From Termitomyces sp. T153 (lineage: Eukaryota > Basidiomycota > Agaricomycetes > Agaricales > Lyophyllaceae): a stretch of DNA of 64,000 bases. The stretch covers positions 496,001 to 560,000 of the forward strand of contig JACKQL020000034.1 of the NCBI GenBank assembly GCA_018296165.2. The letters are read 5' to 3'. Positions 35,170 to 44,687 of the stretch are shown here, piece by piece. Both the position numbers and the translations under genes were made by a program. Numbering within the stretch: position 1 is the stretch's first letter; each line of letters opens with the position of its first letter. A model generated the notes under the pieces. It was not told the origin of the DNA and did no database searches. It worked only from the letters and a program-made list of their open reading frames with translations.

Positions 35170-36152
35170 TGTCACAACCCGCTCCCTAGACACTGTTCCC
35201 AACCCCTCCTGAGTTCCCGTCTAACTCCCCTGAACCCCGCCCACACTGGATAACTCTGACGCTTCTCCAGCAAACCCCAATGGCAACTCCAACACCCTCT
35301 CCGTAGCCATCAACACTCCTCCTGAAACCTTCCCCCACCGTTCCTGGCCATGTCATACATTCCCGACCCCCTACCCTAGTTTACCCAACCCGTCCCGGAG
35401 TATCACGACGTCCTCGGAGCGGCCCATGCCCCCAACTGATCCCATCAGAATACCGCCGCGGCCCGCCCTTGGATCGTACTTGACACCCATTGACTCTGCA
35501 CAGCTCCGTTGACTCCCGCCACCATATCCACCGCCCTCCTGGGTACCCAGTAGTCGGTATATAAGTCGTAGAATAACTCCTCGAACTTTAGTCTTGATAT
35601 TACATTTACCGGTTTCCTATGTTTTGTCTCTTGTCTTGTCTCTGTTTCTGTTTTTAAGTTTCAAATCTATCTCTTTCCTCAGTCTCATCTCGTCTCCGTC
35701 TTGTCTCGACTGTACATATTTCCTTTGTTCTTCTAAGTTCCTCTTGCTCCCTATGTCAGTACAAACTCCGCGCATGCACCACGACCCAAACATTCTTATG
35801 ACAACTCTGACCCTCGCTCCCCGCTCGGCCCTGGGACCCATCAAGCCCGGGTAACCCCCTATCCAACTCCGGCCCTGCCCCCATCACTCAAGAAGCCCCC
35901 GCTCACTCCGCAATCTATTTGCGCACCCACGAACTAGCCCTGACACCTGCCCTGGGTCAATGACCAATACCTTTGGTCTTAGACTTCTCCAGGCCATTCA
36001 GGACTTGCTCGGGCCATTTTCCCTAGAACCCCCTCGCAAGCCTTCCCACCTCTGCTCCAACTCTGGGCACCTGGTTATAAGTGTAGGACATTGTGTCTGC
36101 CTAGTAAGGACTTGCCAGTGTACTGAGCCCCCGTCGTCAGCAGAACCTGACA
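35170..36152 (+). repeat. 3' LTR of gypsy D
   Basis: TGTCACAACCCGCTCCC...GCAGAACCTGACA, 983 bp, near-identical to 22492-23471, with differences mostly at CpG sites. It is followed by the ATTGC duplication and the resumed gag of C. Confidence 0.9.
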
Positions 36153-36157
36153 ATTGC

Positions 36158-36235
36158 TGGACAAGCCTATGCCAGAGTTGACTCTGGAGGAGATCAGCAT
36201 GTGTGCCTCACCTCTGGAGCTGGAGGAGGATTTTT
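36158..36235 (+). pseudogene. Gypsy C gag C-terminal tail
   Basis: It continues the gag frame interrupted at 22491. DKPMPELTLEEISMC...LELEEDF ends in TAG at 36233 and matches the F gag tail (ELTLEEIGVC...GLEEDF). Confidence 0.8.
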
Positions 36236-36449
36236 AGTTGAGTGACAGATGAGGTGTACATCTCCATCACTGGGTGCTAACAGGTTCTCATGTCTGTTGA
36301 TAGAAAATGAAACTGCCTTTTCTGATGCCCTTCATTCTGAGACAGAAGAACCTCAATGCCCTCCTCCAGACATATAGATACTAACCCCAGAGCCCCTGCC
36401 AAGCTCCCCAACACCTCTGAAAGTCTGTTGGCATGGCCCCACTTGGGCA

Positions 36450-39400
36450 TATCAAATGCCCTGACAGTACATGATGGCTTTGGGCCTATCCACCAACTCC
36501 CTGCATCTTGATGTGGAGATTGAGATGACAGACACTTAGCAAACCCATAGAGTCACAGCTCTTTTGGATAGCAGAGCCACAAGACTGTTCCTAGATTTGG
36601 AGTTTGTCAAATGCCATGGCCTGACCACACAGCTCCTCCCCAAGCCCATTCCTGTCTACAACATCAATGGAATGCCTAATGAAGCAGGCACCATTAACTC
36701 CATGGTTGACCTGGTCCTCTATTATCAGAACCATATGGAGCATGCTATGTTTGCTATTACCAGCTTGGGTAGACAGGACATGATCCTTGGTTTCACATGG
36801 CTCCATAAGCACAACCCCAAGGTCAATTGGACCAAGGTAGAGGTAACCATGAGCAGGTGCTCCTGGAAGTGCTCTGCCTGTGCCATAGAGGACAGAGCAA
36901 AGCACCAGGCCCAAGTTCAAGAGCACACAGCTATCCATGCATGTCATGCCAGCCCTCTCCTCTCCACAGATCTAGACCTCCTGTATCCTCCACCTCTGGT
37001 GTTTCCTTGTAGAGAGACCCTCTACAAGGATGACTGGAGCAATAGCGGAGCCCCAGAGGAGGAGTGCAGAGGGGAGTTTGGTGGCGTAGGTGAGCTGGAA
37101 TTCCTGGATGAAGCAGTAAAAGTGAGGGATTGAATCTATGCTACCTCTGTATGCCTGCTGCTCTCTATCATGGAGATCTGGGCTAGCCAAACCACATCCC
37201 AGTGGCTGGCCCAGGCATTTGCTACTAATGCCACACCCTAAGAGTTCTGGGATCTAGTACCTCCCTACCTTCATGCATGTGAGGATGTGTTCTCCAAAGC
37301 CTTGTTTGACTTGCTTCCAGAGTGCAAGAGGTAGGACTACACCATTGAACTGCTGCCAGATTCCACACCCTCTAGCTGTAAGATTTACCTGCTTGTACCT
37401 AGGGAGCAGGACAAGCTTGATGCATTGCTGCAAGAAAACCTGGACTCTGGTCATATCTGCCTGTTTAAGTCTCTGATGGCTTCTCTAGTCTTCTTCATCA
37501 AGAAGAAGGATGGCTCACTCCAACTGGCCCAGGACTACTGAGTTCTCAATGCCATGATGGTAAAGAACCATTACCCCCTTCCCCTCATCTCTGAGCTCAT
37601 CAACAATCTCCAGAGTGCACAATACTTCACTAAACTGGATGTCTGGTGGGTTTACAACAATGTGCACATTCAGGAAGGAGATAAGTGGAAGGCCACCTTC
37701 CAGACCAACTGGGGATTGTTTGAGCTATTTATTATGTTCTTTGGGCTTACCAATAGCTCTGCCACCTTCTAGACCATGATGAACAACATCTTCTGGGACC
37801 TTATAGCAGAGGGCATAGTGTGCATGTACCTTGATGACATCCTTATGGAGGAACATCATCAGATCACTCACCTTGTCCTGGAATGCCTCTGCCAGCACTA
37901 GCTTTACCTTAAGCCAGAGAAGTGTGAGTTTGAACAGACCCAGATTGAGTACCTTGGCCTGATCATCTTACACAGAGCTGCAAAGATAGACCTGGTGAAG
38001 GTAGCAGGTGTGGTGGAGTGGCTGGAGCCTAAGAATAAGAAGGAGGTGCAAGCATTCCTTGGTTTTGCAAACTTCTACTGGAGATTCATCTAGGACTTCT
38101 TGCACCATGCCTGTCCACTATTTGACCTCACCAGAAAGGATGGTACATAGAGTTGGGGACCTCCAGAGCAGATGGCCTTTGACATCCTCAAGTCTGCCAT
38201 GACCTCTGGACCTGTCTTCCTCTTCCCAGATGTCAACTCTCCCTTCTGAGTGGAAGCCAACAGCTCTGACTTTGCCACTGGGGCTGTGCTCTTACAGCAA
38301 TCTCCAGAGGATAGGAAGTGGCATCCACAGCCTTTTACTCCAAGAGCCTGAATGCAGTGGAGCAGAACTATGAAATCCACAACAAGGAGATGCTGGCCAT
38401 CATCCAGTTGTTTGAGGAGTGGTGGCACTTCCTGGAAGGTGCATGGCACAAGTTTGAGGTCTGGATGGATCACAAGAACCTTGAATACTTCCAGATGGCC
38501 AAGAAGTTCAATTGCCAACAGACCCAGTGGTCCCTTTACCTCACCAACTCCAATTTCTCCTTGCACCACAAGCCTGGCTGGAGCATGGAGAAATCAGATG
38601 CCCTGTCCTGGAGAGCAGACAACAGCATGGGGGAGGATAACAGCAACATTGTGCTTCTCTGCCCTGAACTGTATGCAATCCAAGCCATAGAGGGTCTAGC
38701 TGTCAAGGGAGCAGAAGTGGACATCCTCCAGGACATATGGCAGGGTAATTGAGACAGTCAGCAGGAGGAGCTTGTGGCACAAGCAGCCCAGACACTGAAG
38801 TTGGGGCATACAACTGGTGCCAAGGCAGTCCACACAGACAAATGGGCCCTCTAGGATGGAATCCTGACCTTCCAAGACCATATCTATGTCCCTAATGTTC
38901 TAGAGCTCTGTCAGAGGATTGTGGAGCAACACTATGACTCCCACATTGCAGGGCCCCCCAGATGGTGGAAGACACTGGAGCTAGTATTGCAGAACTACTG
39001 GTGGCCCCAGATGTCCTGGTATATTGAATCCTACACTAGTACATGCAATCTCTGCCTCCAGACTAAGCCCCAACATTGACTCCCCTACAGATAGCTAAAC
39101 TCACTACCTGTGCCCACAGAACAATGGAGCATGGCTTCCATGGACTTCATTGTAGAGCTCCCTAACACCCACAGTTACAATGTGATCATGGTGGTAGTAG
39201 ACCTGTATGGCAAGTAAGTGCACTTCATTCTAACCCACACCACATGCTCCACCATGGGTGCTGCAAACCTGTACTGGAGGAACATCTGGAAGCTCCATGG
39301 CCTCTCTGACATCTACATCTCCAATTGGGGACCACAATTTGTGGCAGAGTTCACTAGAGAGCTCTACCAACTGCTCCTGCTTGGAGTAAAGCTCCACACC

Positions 39401-40205
39401 TTCACTGCCTACCATCCACAGTCCAACAGCTAGACAGAACATGTAAACCAGAAGTTAGAGCAGTACTTCAGCCTCTTTTGCAACAAGCATCAGGATGACT
39501 GGGACAAACTCCTCCCCAACACTGAGTTCCAGTACAACAACTACATTTATGCATTCACCCAGTTCTCCCCATTCTTCCTTGATACAGAATGGCATCTGCA
39601 TATGGGTTTTGAACCCTGGGCCTAACTCTCAGAGAATGAGGCAATAAACAAATTTGTGGATCAGATGAAGAGGTCATAGGAGGAGGCCTGAGCAGTGCTG
39701 GCAAAGGCAAAGGATGACATGGCATGATACTATGACTGTGGGAGGACCCTGGAGCACAAATATTAGTCTGAAGGTTGAGTCTACCTGGATGCCTCCAACA
39801 TTATAACTAGCTGGCCCTTGAAAAAGCTGTCACACCACCAGTTGGAACCCTTCATATTGGAACAACAAGTAGGGCCCTTAGCCTATCGACTCCAGCTCCC
39901 TGCAGGGATATGCCAGCTTCATCCAGTGTTCAATGTGATCAAACTAACTCCAGCCCCCAAGAATCCTATTTCAGAGCAGCATCTGCCACCTCTGCCACCT
40001 CCCATAGTAGTCAACAACAATGAGGAATACAAGGTGGAGAAAATCCTAGATAGCCATTTATTCCAGAGATGACTACAGTACAAGGTGAAGTGGAAAGGCT
40101 ACAGGATCAAGGATATCTCCTGGGAGCCATAGGAGAATGTACATGCCCCCAGACTTGTCAAGGAGTTCTACTGCAGATATCCAGATAATCTGTGTGCCAT
40201 ATGAG
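36450..40205 (+). pseudogene. Gypsy C pol: protease, RT, RNase H, integrase, chromodomain
   Basis: The protease (about 36480-36840) has LLDSRATRLFLDLEFVKCHG, with DSG now DSR, and a DMILGFTWLHKHNPKVNW closing helix. RT (37390-38090) keeps the YLDD box (37827-37838), here with codons GAT GAC. RNase H (38220-38610) has FYSKSLNAVEQNYEIHNKEM and WMDHKNLEYFQ. Integrase has an HHCC region (HYDSHIAGPP...CNLCLQTK, about 38925-39070), MDFIVELP, then SNWGPQF (39320 onwards), where the second catalytic Asp is Asn, and EHVNQKLEQYF. The chromodomain (KVEKILDSHLFQR...YKVKWKGY) ends near 40180. Numerous stops make it inactive. Confidence 0.88.
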
Positions 40206-40293
40206 GAATCTACCCTATCTCACCAGCAGACCAAGCAATCAGGGACTTCTTTTACCCCACACATCAAGATGCTGCATGCTAGAGGGAGGGTGA

Positions 40294-40656
40294 TGTCAGG
40301 GGACTTCCATTTCTAACCTCTGCAACTTGTTCCAGCACCTCTACAGCTTGTTTGACATCTCTGGGGCTCTTTCTAGAACCCCAGAGATTTCTGAAGAACT
40401 GCAGAGTTCTCCATATTACCTCAGCAATCATTGCCCTAGGGTTAGGAGTAGCTCTTCTATACAGTAGTTCCCATGCCTCCACCACTGCTGATGCACCATG
40501 CCAAGCAGCAGGGATCCTTAGACTTGTTCTCTTTGGATTCCCCTCTGCTAGGTGATTAGTTACTGATTGTATTATTGTCTACTCTGCTAATATACTTTGG
40601 ATTCCCCTCTGCTAGCTGCATGACTCCAATCTGCTGCTCTGGAGGTTGCCCTTACA
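40294..40656 (+). repeat. 3' LTR of gypsy C
   Basis: TGTCAGGGGACTTCC...GCCCTTACA, preceded by the polypurine tract AGAGGGAGGGTGA (40281-40293) and followed by the CCAGC duplication and the interrupted zinc knuckle of B gag. Confidence 0.9.
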
Positions 40657-43273
40657 CCAGCTTTCCTGCACTTATAGCAGTTTGCAGACTGCCCAGCATC
40701 CTTGCTGGGTTGGCCAGATGCTATGGCCACAACATTTTTTCCTGCAGCAGGATCCTTTCTTGCTGCCTGCACTGCAGCCCTAGGCCCACACCACCTCTTG
40801 GTATCAATGGTCTCAAGGCCATGCATATAACTGGCCTCTTCACTGACTACAATGGCTGTGACCACCCAAGCTGCCCAGTCACCTCTATCCACCTGGCTAA
40901 TACAGTCCCTATTGCTGGGGACTGCGCTGCTGCTAATGACAGCTGCCATACTGACCAACTTTTCTTGCTGTGCTCTAAATAGTGCACAGCTGTTTTAATG
41001 CTACTCTCATAAGCTTTGGCCTCCAAGACAAACTCCTCAACTGTATTTACTTTGGGAGCCAGTACACCATTGCATATTAATGCCATGAGCATGTCAGAGA
41101 GTATTTCCTCCAAGAACTGCTCATGAATAGTAAATTTGTTGGGGAACACAGCCATGTTTTGAGCATGGTTGAGCAAGGCATCATAGAAGCCTTGCACCCC
41201 TTCTTCAACTGCATATACTGCATCATGAAATGCATTGTGTGCATCCTGCATTGTTGAAGGTTGTACAAACCAATTGTACAGTCCAAGAATCATGTCCTCA
41301 AACCTCCAGTGGGACTGGGCCCTATTGACATGTATGACATGTCATAGGTACCATTTCAGCACACTTGCCACTAGGAAGTCCATTCAAATTAGGACTTTCT
41401 CACAATCACACCCTTCCCCAGCATACTGAGCTACAGCATAGAATATGCAAATGCTCATCAGCCAGTCTTCAAGTTTACTGAACTTGGCAGACCCTGCATA
41501 GGGAGTGATTGTTTTAGATGGATCACTCTACCTGGGCTTGAGTTCTTCTGGTATAGTCAGTCATACTACAAGCAAATGTTCCATCACTGCCCTCAGGCAA
41601 TTGTGCATTGTCTGGCAGTGATATTTATGGGCTTCCTCCACTCCTGGAGTCATGAAGCATCCACAATGTTGTGGCAGCATAGAGAACTGCCATGGCTATC
41701 TCTCTGGGAGGACTGTAATCCTCCTCCTGCCAGCTCTGCATACCATGAGAGCCTTCATCTGGTCCTCCTGGATCTGGTGGACCTCCTTCTGGGGGTGGTG
41801 GTAGTCCACAACCAGGAAAAGGTGGTCCTCTTTCTGGACCTCCACCTCCTCCTCCCAGGCCCTGGGGTCTACAGTGTGGCATAGACAGAGGGGACAACAC
41901 AGGATCACTCTCTGGTGATTCTCATCCTGGGTCTTCTCCACCCACAAATCTTTCTCCAGACCAATTTGCAGATGTGTTTGCTCCACACCCTGTGTTTCTC
42001 TAGGAATCTGTGGAGCTCTGACTAGTCCCAGCATGTCCATCTTTGAGAGGGGAGTGCAAGTCATGCTCCTGCTTCTTGATAGGCTTGGTTCATTCTGGTG
42101 GAGCATACCCTTCAGGCCATGCATCATAGGCAGTGTTCCCTTGGAACACCACCCCTTGATCATTCATGTAGGACTGCCCAAAGTCCTCCAGGTCCCCATT
42201 GCAAAATCTCTGTAGAGCAATTTGATCTTCCCATGTCAGCGCTCTCTGTGTAGACCCACCAGGTCTATGCCACACCAGTGGTTGCTCTACCATAATCACT
42301 GACCCTGCATCAGTAGATGCCAAGTCCAGCTTATGATCATGCCCAATGAGGCCCATCATTGATGGTCTACTGCAGCCTGTATAGCCACATAATCACACAG
42401 CATTTCACCAGGCTGTTGTGGTGCTTGCAACAGAGTCAATGCTTCATTGACTGGGGACAGAGGGGCACATAAGCTCCCCCAATATACAGAGATGGCATCA
42501 CAGATGATGCCTGCAACCCCCACAGCTTCTTGCGCTGGAGGTAATCTGTTACCTCCTGTGCTAAGAACAGCATGTAAATGTCCATATATTTCAATGGATC
42601 AGTTGGGATAATATTGTCTCCCAATGATCTTTGAATCACAATGTGCTTAGCTACTCTTGCAGCTAAATGTTGCTGAGTTGAGGTCTTAGGAACCTTAACA
42701 TGACTCTGCCAGAATGCCATTACCCTTCAACAAAGGATGTCATCTGGGTGAGCCTCACCATTTGTATCAGAGGTGTCTCTGACATCCTCTGGTATCATTT
42801 CAATGAATGCAGCTGGGGCTGCTATCCACATACCCAGCACTGGCCCAGCTTGTGATCTTACAGACCCACAAGCCCTGTACAGAGTCTTCTCCATTCCTTA
42901 GCAATATTCCCACCATCAAGGAGTTGATTGGACCTCCTGCAGCAATTGGGAAGAATCAGAGTCCTTCCAGCCTCAGTGTTGTGGGCACATACAAAGGGGT
43001 TTTCCCCTTGTCTGACAACACCACTGGGCCTCCTGGCTCTGCTGCCAGATACAGTCAAGTAGAGGGCCCTTGTGAGCCCTCTGCTGGAATGCCCTCACAA
43101 CCACCTGCAGGTGGTCATACCAGAGTGACTGCAGGCAGTCCTCCTGGTATCACAGCACTGTCCCTCCCTCTATCATGGTGTGATGTGGCAGATTCTGACA
43201 TCCCATGTGGAGCACTCTTCAATGCTCTATCAAACTCTGTCTCAGACCTAGGCCCAAGCACCTGACCTTCCAT
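40657..43273 (-). pseudogene. Gypsy B gag (main part)
   Basis: Reading leftwards from MEGQVLGPRSETEFDRALKS (43273), gag passes through MAFWQSHVKVPKTSTQQHLA (42720) and a helical region. Pro/Gly-rich stretches lie around 41650-41900. A capsid-like segment follows (MILGLYNWFVQPSTMQ, then FLEEILSDMLMALICNG, about 41290-41040). A Ser/Ala linker and the first half of a CCHC knuckle (CYKCRKAG) end at the C insertion. Stops and frameshifts are many. At about 2.7 kb this is a long gag for a gypsy. Confidence 0.75.
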
Positions 43274-43412
43274 GGTCACCACTGTGCCCATTGTGGAAGG
43301 TGCACATCAAAAATTTTAACATGCTGATCATATCTAGTGGCAGTGAACTTCTTTTACAGAAGTTTGAGTTTCTGACTCACAAACAAGTTATTGCTTGTTT
43401 GACTTAAAAAAA

Positions 43413-43619
43413 TGTAACATTTCCATTATGGGTCACACAGCTTACAGTTCACCCAACATAAGTCAAAACCAGTCAATAGTTCTGTCTATGAAGTATGAAG
43501 TAAGGTGCTGCCTTATGTAAGTACTAGTACAATACTTTTAGGGATAGTGTCACATGATGCTATCAGTGTAATTAACCAATAAGTAAGATATATATGCATG
43601 TAACGGATGCTCCGTTACA
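43413..43619 (-). repeat. 5' LTR of gypsy B
   Basis: TGTAACATTTCCATTATG...TCCGTTACA on the plus strand, 207 bp, flanked on the right by the CTGCA duplication (43620-43624). A nine-base match (TAAGTCAAA) between the region just inside the element and the LTR hints at self-priming here too, but it is short and offset by seven bases. Confidence 0.85.
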
Positions 43620-43864
43620 CTGCAGCACTCAAGAAGAGGCAAGGTACATCACTAACCCTGGAAATTGGACCCAACAAGGACTTGGAGCTTGAGACTCCAC
43701 ATGCACGTGACCCTTTGCCAGTGATCCTTGACTCAGATACTGAGACAGTGTGGCAAGGCAGTGTCAACTATTATGGCAGTACAAATGAAGTTGAAACCAA
43801 CTCACAGGATGTTTTTGAGGCAGAGTCAGCTGACCCTGTCATTGTAATGCATCATACTGTGTAA
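43620..43864 (+). pseudogene. TIR element X, ORF continuation after gypsy B
   Basis: Joined to 11323-11374 with one CTGCA copy removed, this gives one frame: MPSLKKYL, one TGA (CGA before CpG decay), VAASQAHTAALKKRQGTSLT, then an acidic VILDSDTETVWQGSVNYYGS stretch, ending at TAA 43862. It resembles a DNA-transposon accessory or N-terminal segment (basic start, acidic DSDTE patch). I do not recognise a catalytic domain. The 54805 MITE keeps the first codons (MPSQK). Confidence 0.5.
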
Positions 43865-43876
43865 TTACAGTAAAAA

Positions 43877-44408
43877 TGTAATGCAATATCCTCTGTAACA
43901 TAAATTAAGTACTGCATGAAGGTAATGCATGACACTGATGCATCACCAATGCATTAGGAATGAATGAAAAGTACACTACATGGGGATTGCACCCAGATCA
44001 TCATGCATAGAAATTTACAACAAGTAACACCAATGACCATTAGACTAGCAAAAAAGTTGAGATGAGGTGGTATTATCTAAGGGGAGCAAGCTCCCCTTAC
44101 TAGATATCCCTGTCTGAAGCCATAACCAACCTAATAAAAAACCTAGCTGGACCATAATTGGCTAACAGTGCAAGCCATAGACAGCTTGCCCAACACTACA
44201 CATAAATTAATGTTTATGTAACTTGAGATCAATATGGTGTATTGGTTATGTTGTTTCTTATAGTGTTTGTGTATTCTCCCTGGAGGTTGTTTGTTCAATT
44301 TTATGGTAGGGCAGTTTTTTTCAATTCCTAATGCATCAGTGATGCATTAGTGTGATGCATTACTTCCGTACGATACTTAATTTAAGTTATAGAGGATATT
44401 GCATTGTT
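43877..44408. repeat. Head-to-head pair of tRNA-like SINEs (or 85-bp TIR MITE)
   Basis: The outer ~85 bp arms are inverted copies (ATGCAATATCCTCT...AATGCATTAGGAAT). Each arm is preceded, on the strand that reads outward, by a tRNA-like box pair. On the minus strand TCTAATGGTCATTGGTG is followed by GGGTGCAATCCCC (about 44055-43985). On the plus strand ATGGTGTATTGGTTATG is followed by GTTTGTTCAATTTTA (about 44233-44303). The two head regions differ, while the tails match. Two SINEs inserted head to head explain this best; a MITE is the alternative. The right arm keeps some CpGs. Confidence 0.5.
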
Positions 44409-44687
44409 CGTACGCAATCTTAGGTGTATCAAGCTAGGCTAATCCGTCATTAGATACTTTTCCAATTATTAATTGTTCAATGAACAACGAGTTCTGCCCC
44501 GGCAAATCAGGGCCGTGACCAATACCTAAAATCTACGGCATCGACTAGAGATTGTTGTGCTTCATTCAGATTCAGCTCAGCTCTCGATACCAATTTTTCC
44601 AGGGCGCTAGTCGTTCATGGCACAATTCTCGATGTGCCTGAACTGATTTTGCAATCTCTCTGCACCAAGTATTGTATCTTTGTCTTT
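44409..44687. other. Intergenic, downstream of mus7
   Basis: Unique, CpG-containing sequence downstream of the mus7 stop; it probably holds the mus7 3' UTR and polyadenylation site. No other feature was seen. Confidence 0.5.

Larger units (their letters stand above)
22492..36152 (+). mobile_element. Gypsy element D, nested in C, carrying LINE E
   Basis: LTRs of 980 and 983 bp (22492-23471, 35170-36152) are very similar, and the element is flanked by ATTGC (22487-22491 and 36153-36157). Inside are gag, a CCHC knuckle, tandem protease motifs, and an RT that ends abruptly at about 34590, where it is joined to the antisense-gene start. RNase H, integrase and chromodomain are deleted. A LINE sits in gag. 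CpG is common, so D is among the younger insertions. Confidence 0.9.
20892..40656 (+). mobile_element. Gypsy element C, full length, nested in B
   Basis: LTRs at 20892-21259 and 40294-40656 are flanked by CCAGC (20887-20891 and 40657-40661). The plus-strand order is LTR, self-complementary primer site, gag, [element D inserted at 22492], gag end, protease, RT, RNase H, integrase, chromodomain, polypurine tract (AGAGGGAGGGTGA), LTR. Stops and CpG loss mark it as decayed, younger than B and older than D. Confidence 0.9.
11380..43619 (-). mobile_element. Gypsy element B, full length with nested insertions
   Basis: LTRs at 11380-11559 (3') and 43413-43619 (5') share their sequence and are flanked by CTGCA (11375-11379 and 43620-43624). 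On the minus strand the order is 5' LTR, gag, [element C], end of gag, protease, RT, RNase H, integrase, chromodomain, an extra ORF, polypurine tract, 3' LTR. Without C and the solo LTR the element is about 11.6 kb, long for a gypsy, because of a roughly 4.4 kb unit after integrase. CpG depletion and many stops show that it is old. Confidence 0.85.

Noticed and set aside
43413..43619. Self-priming in gypsy B
   Set aside because: Only a nine-base match, seven bases away from the LTR end; too weak to claim beside the 11- and 13-base pairs of the other families.
43985..44303. Functional tRNA genes
   Set aside because: Box A/B-like motifs are present but no cloverleaf with a paired acceptor stem could be drawn; they read as SINE heads.
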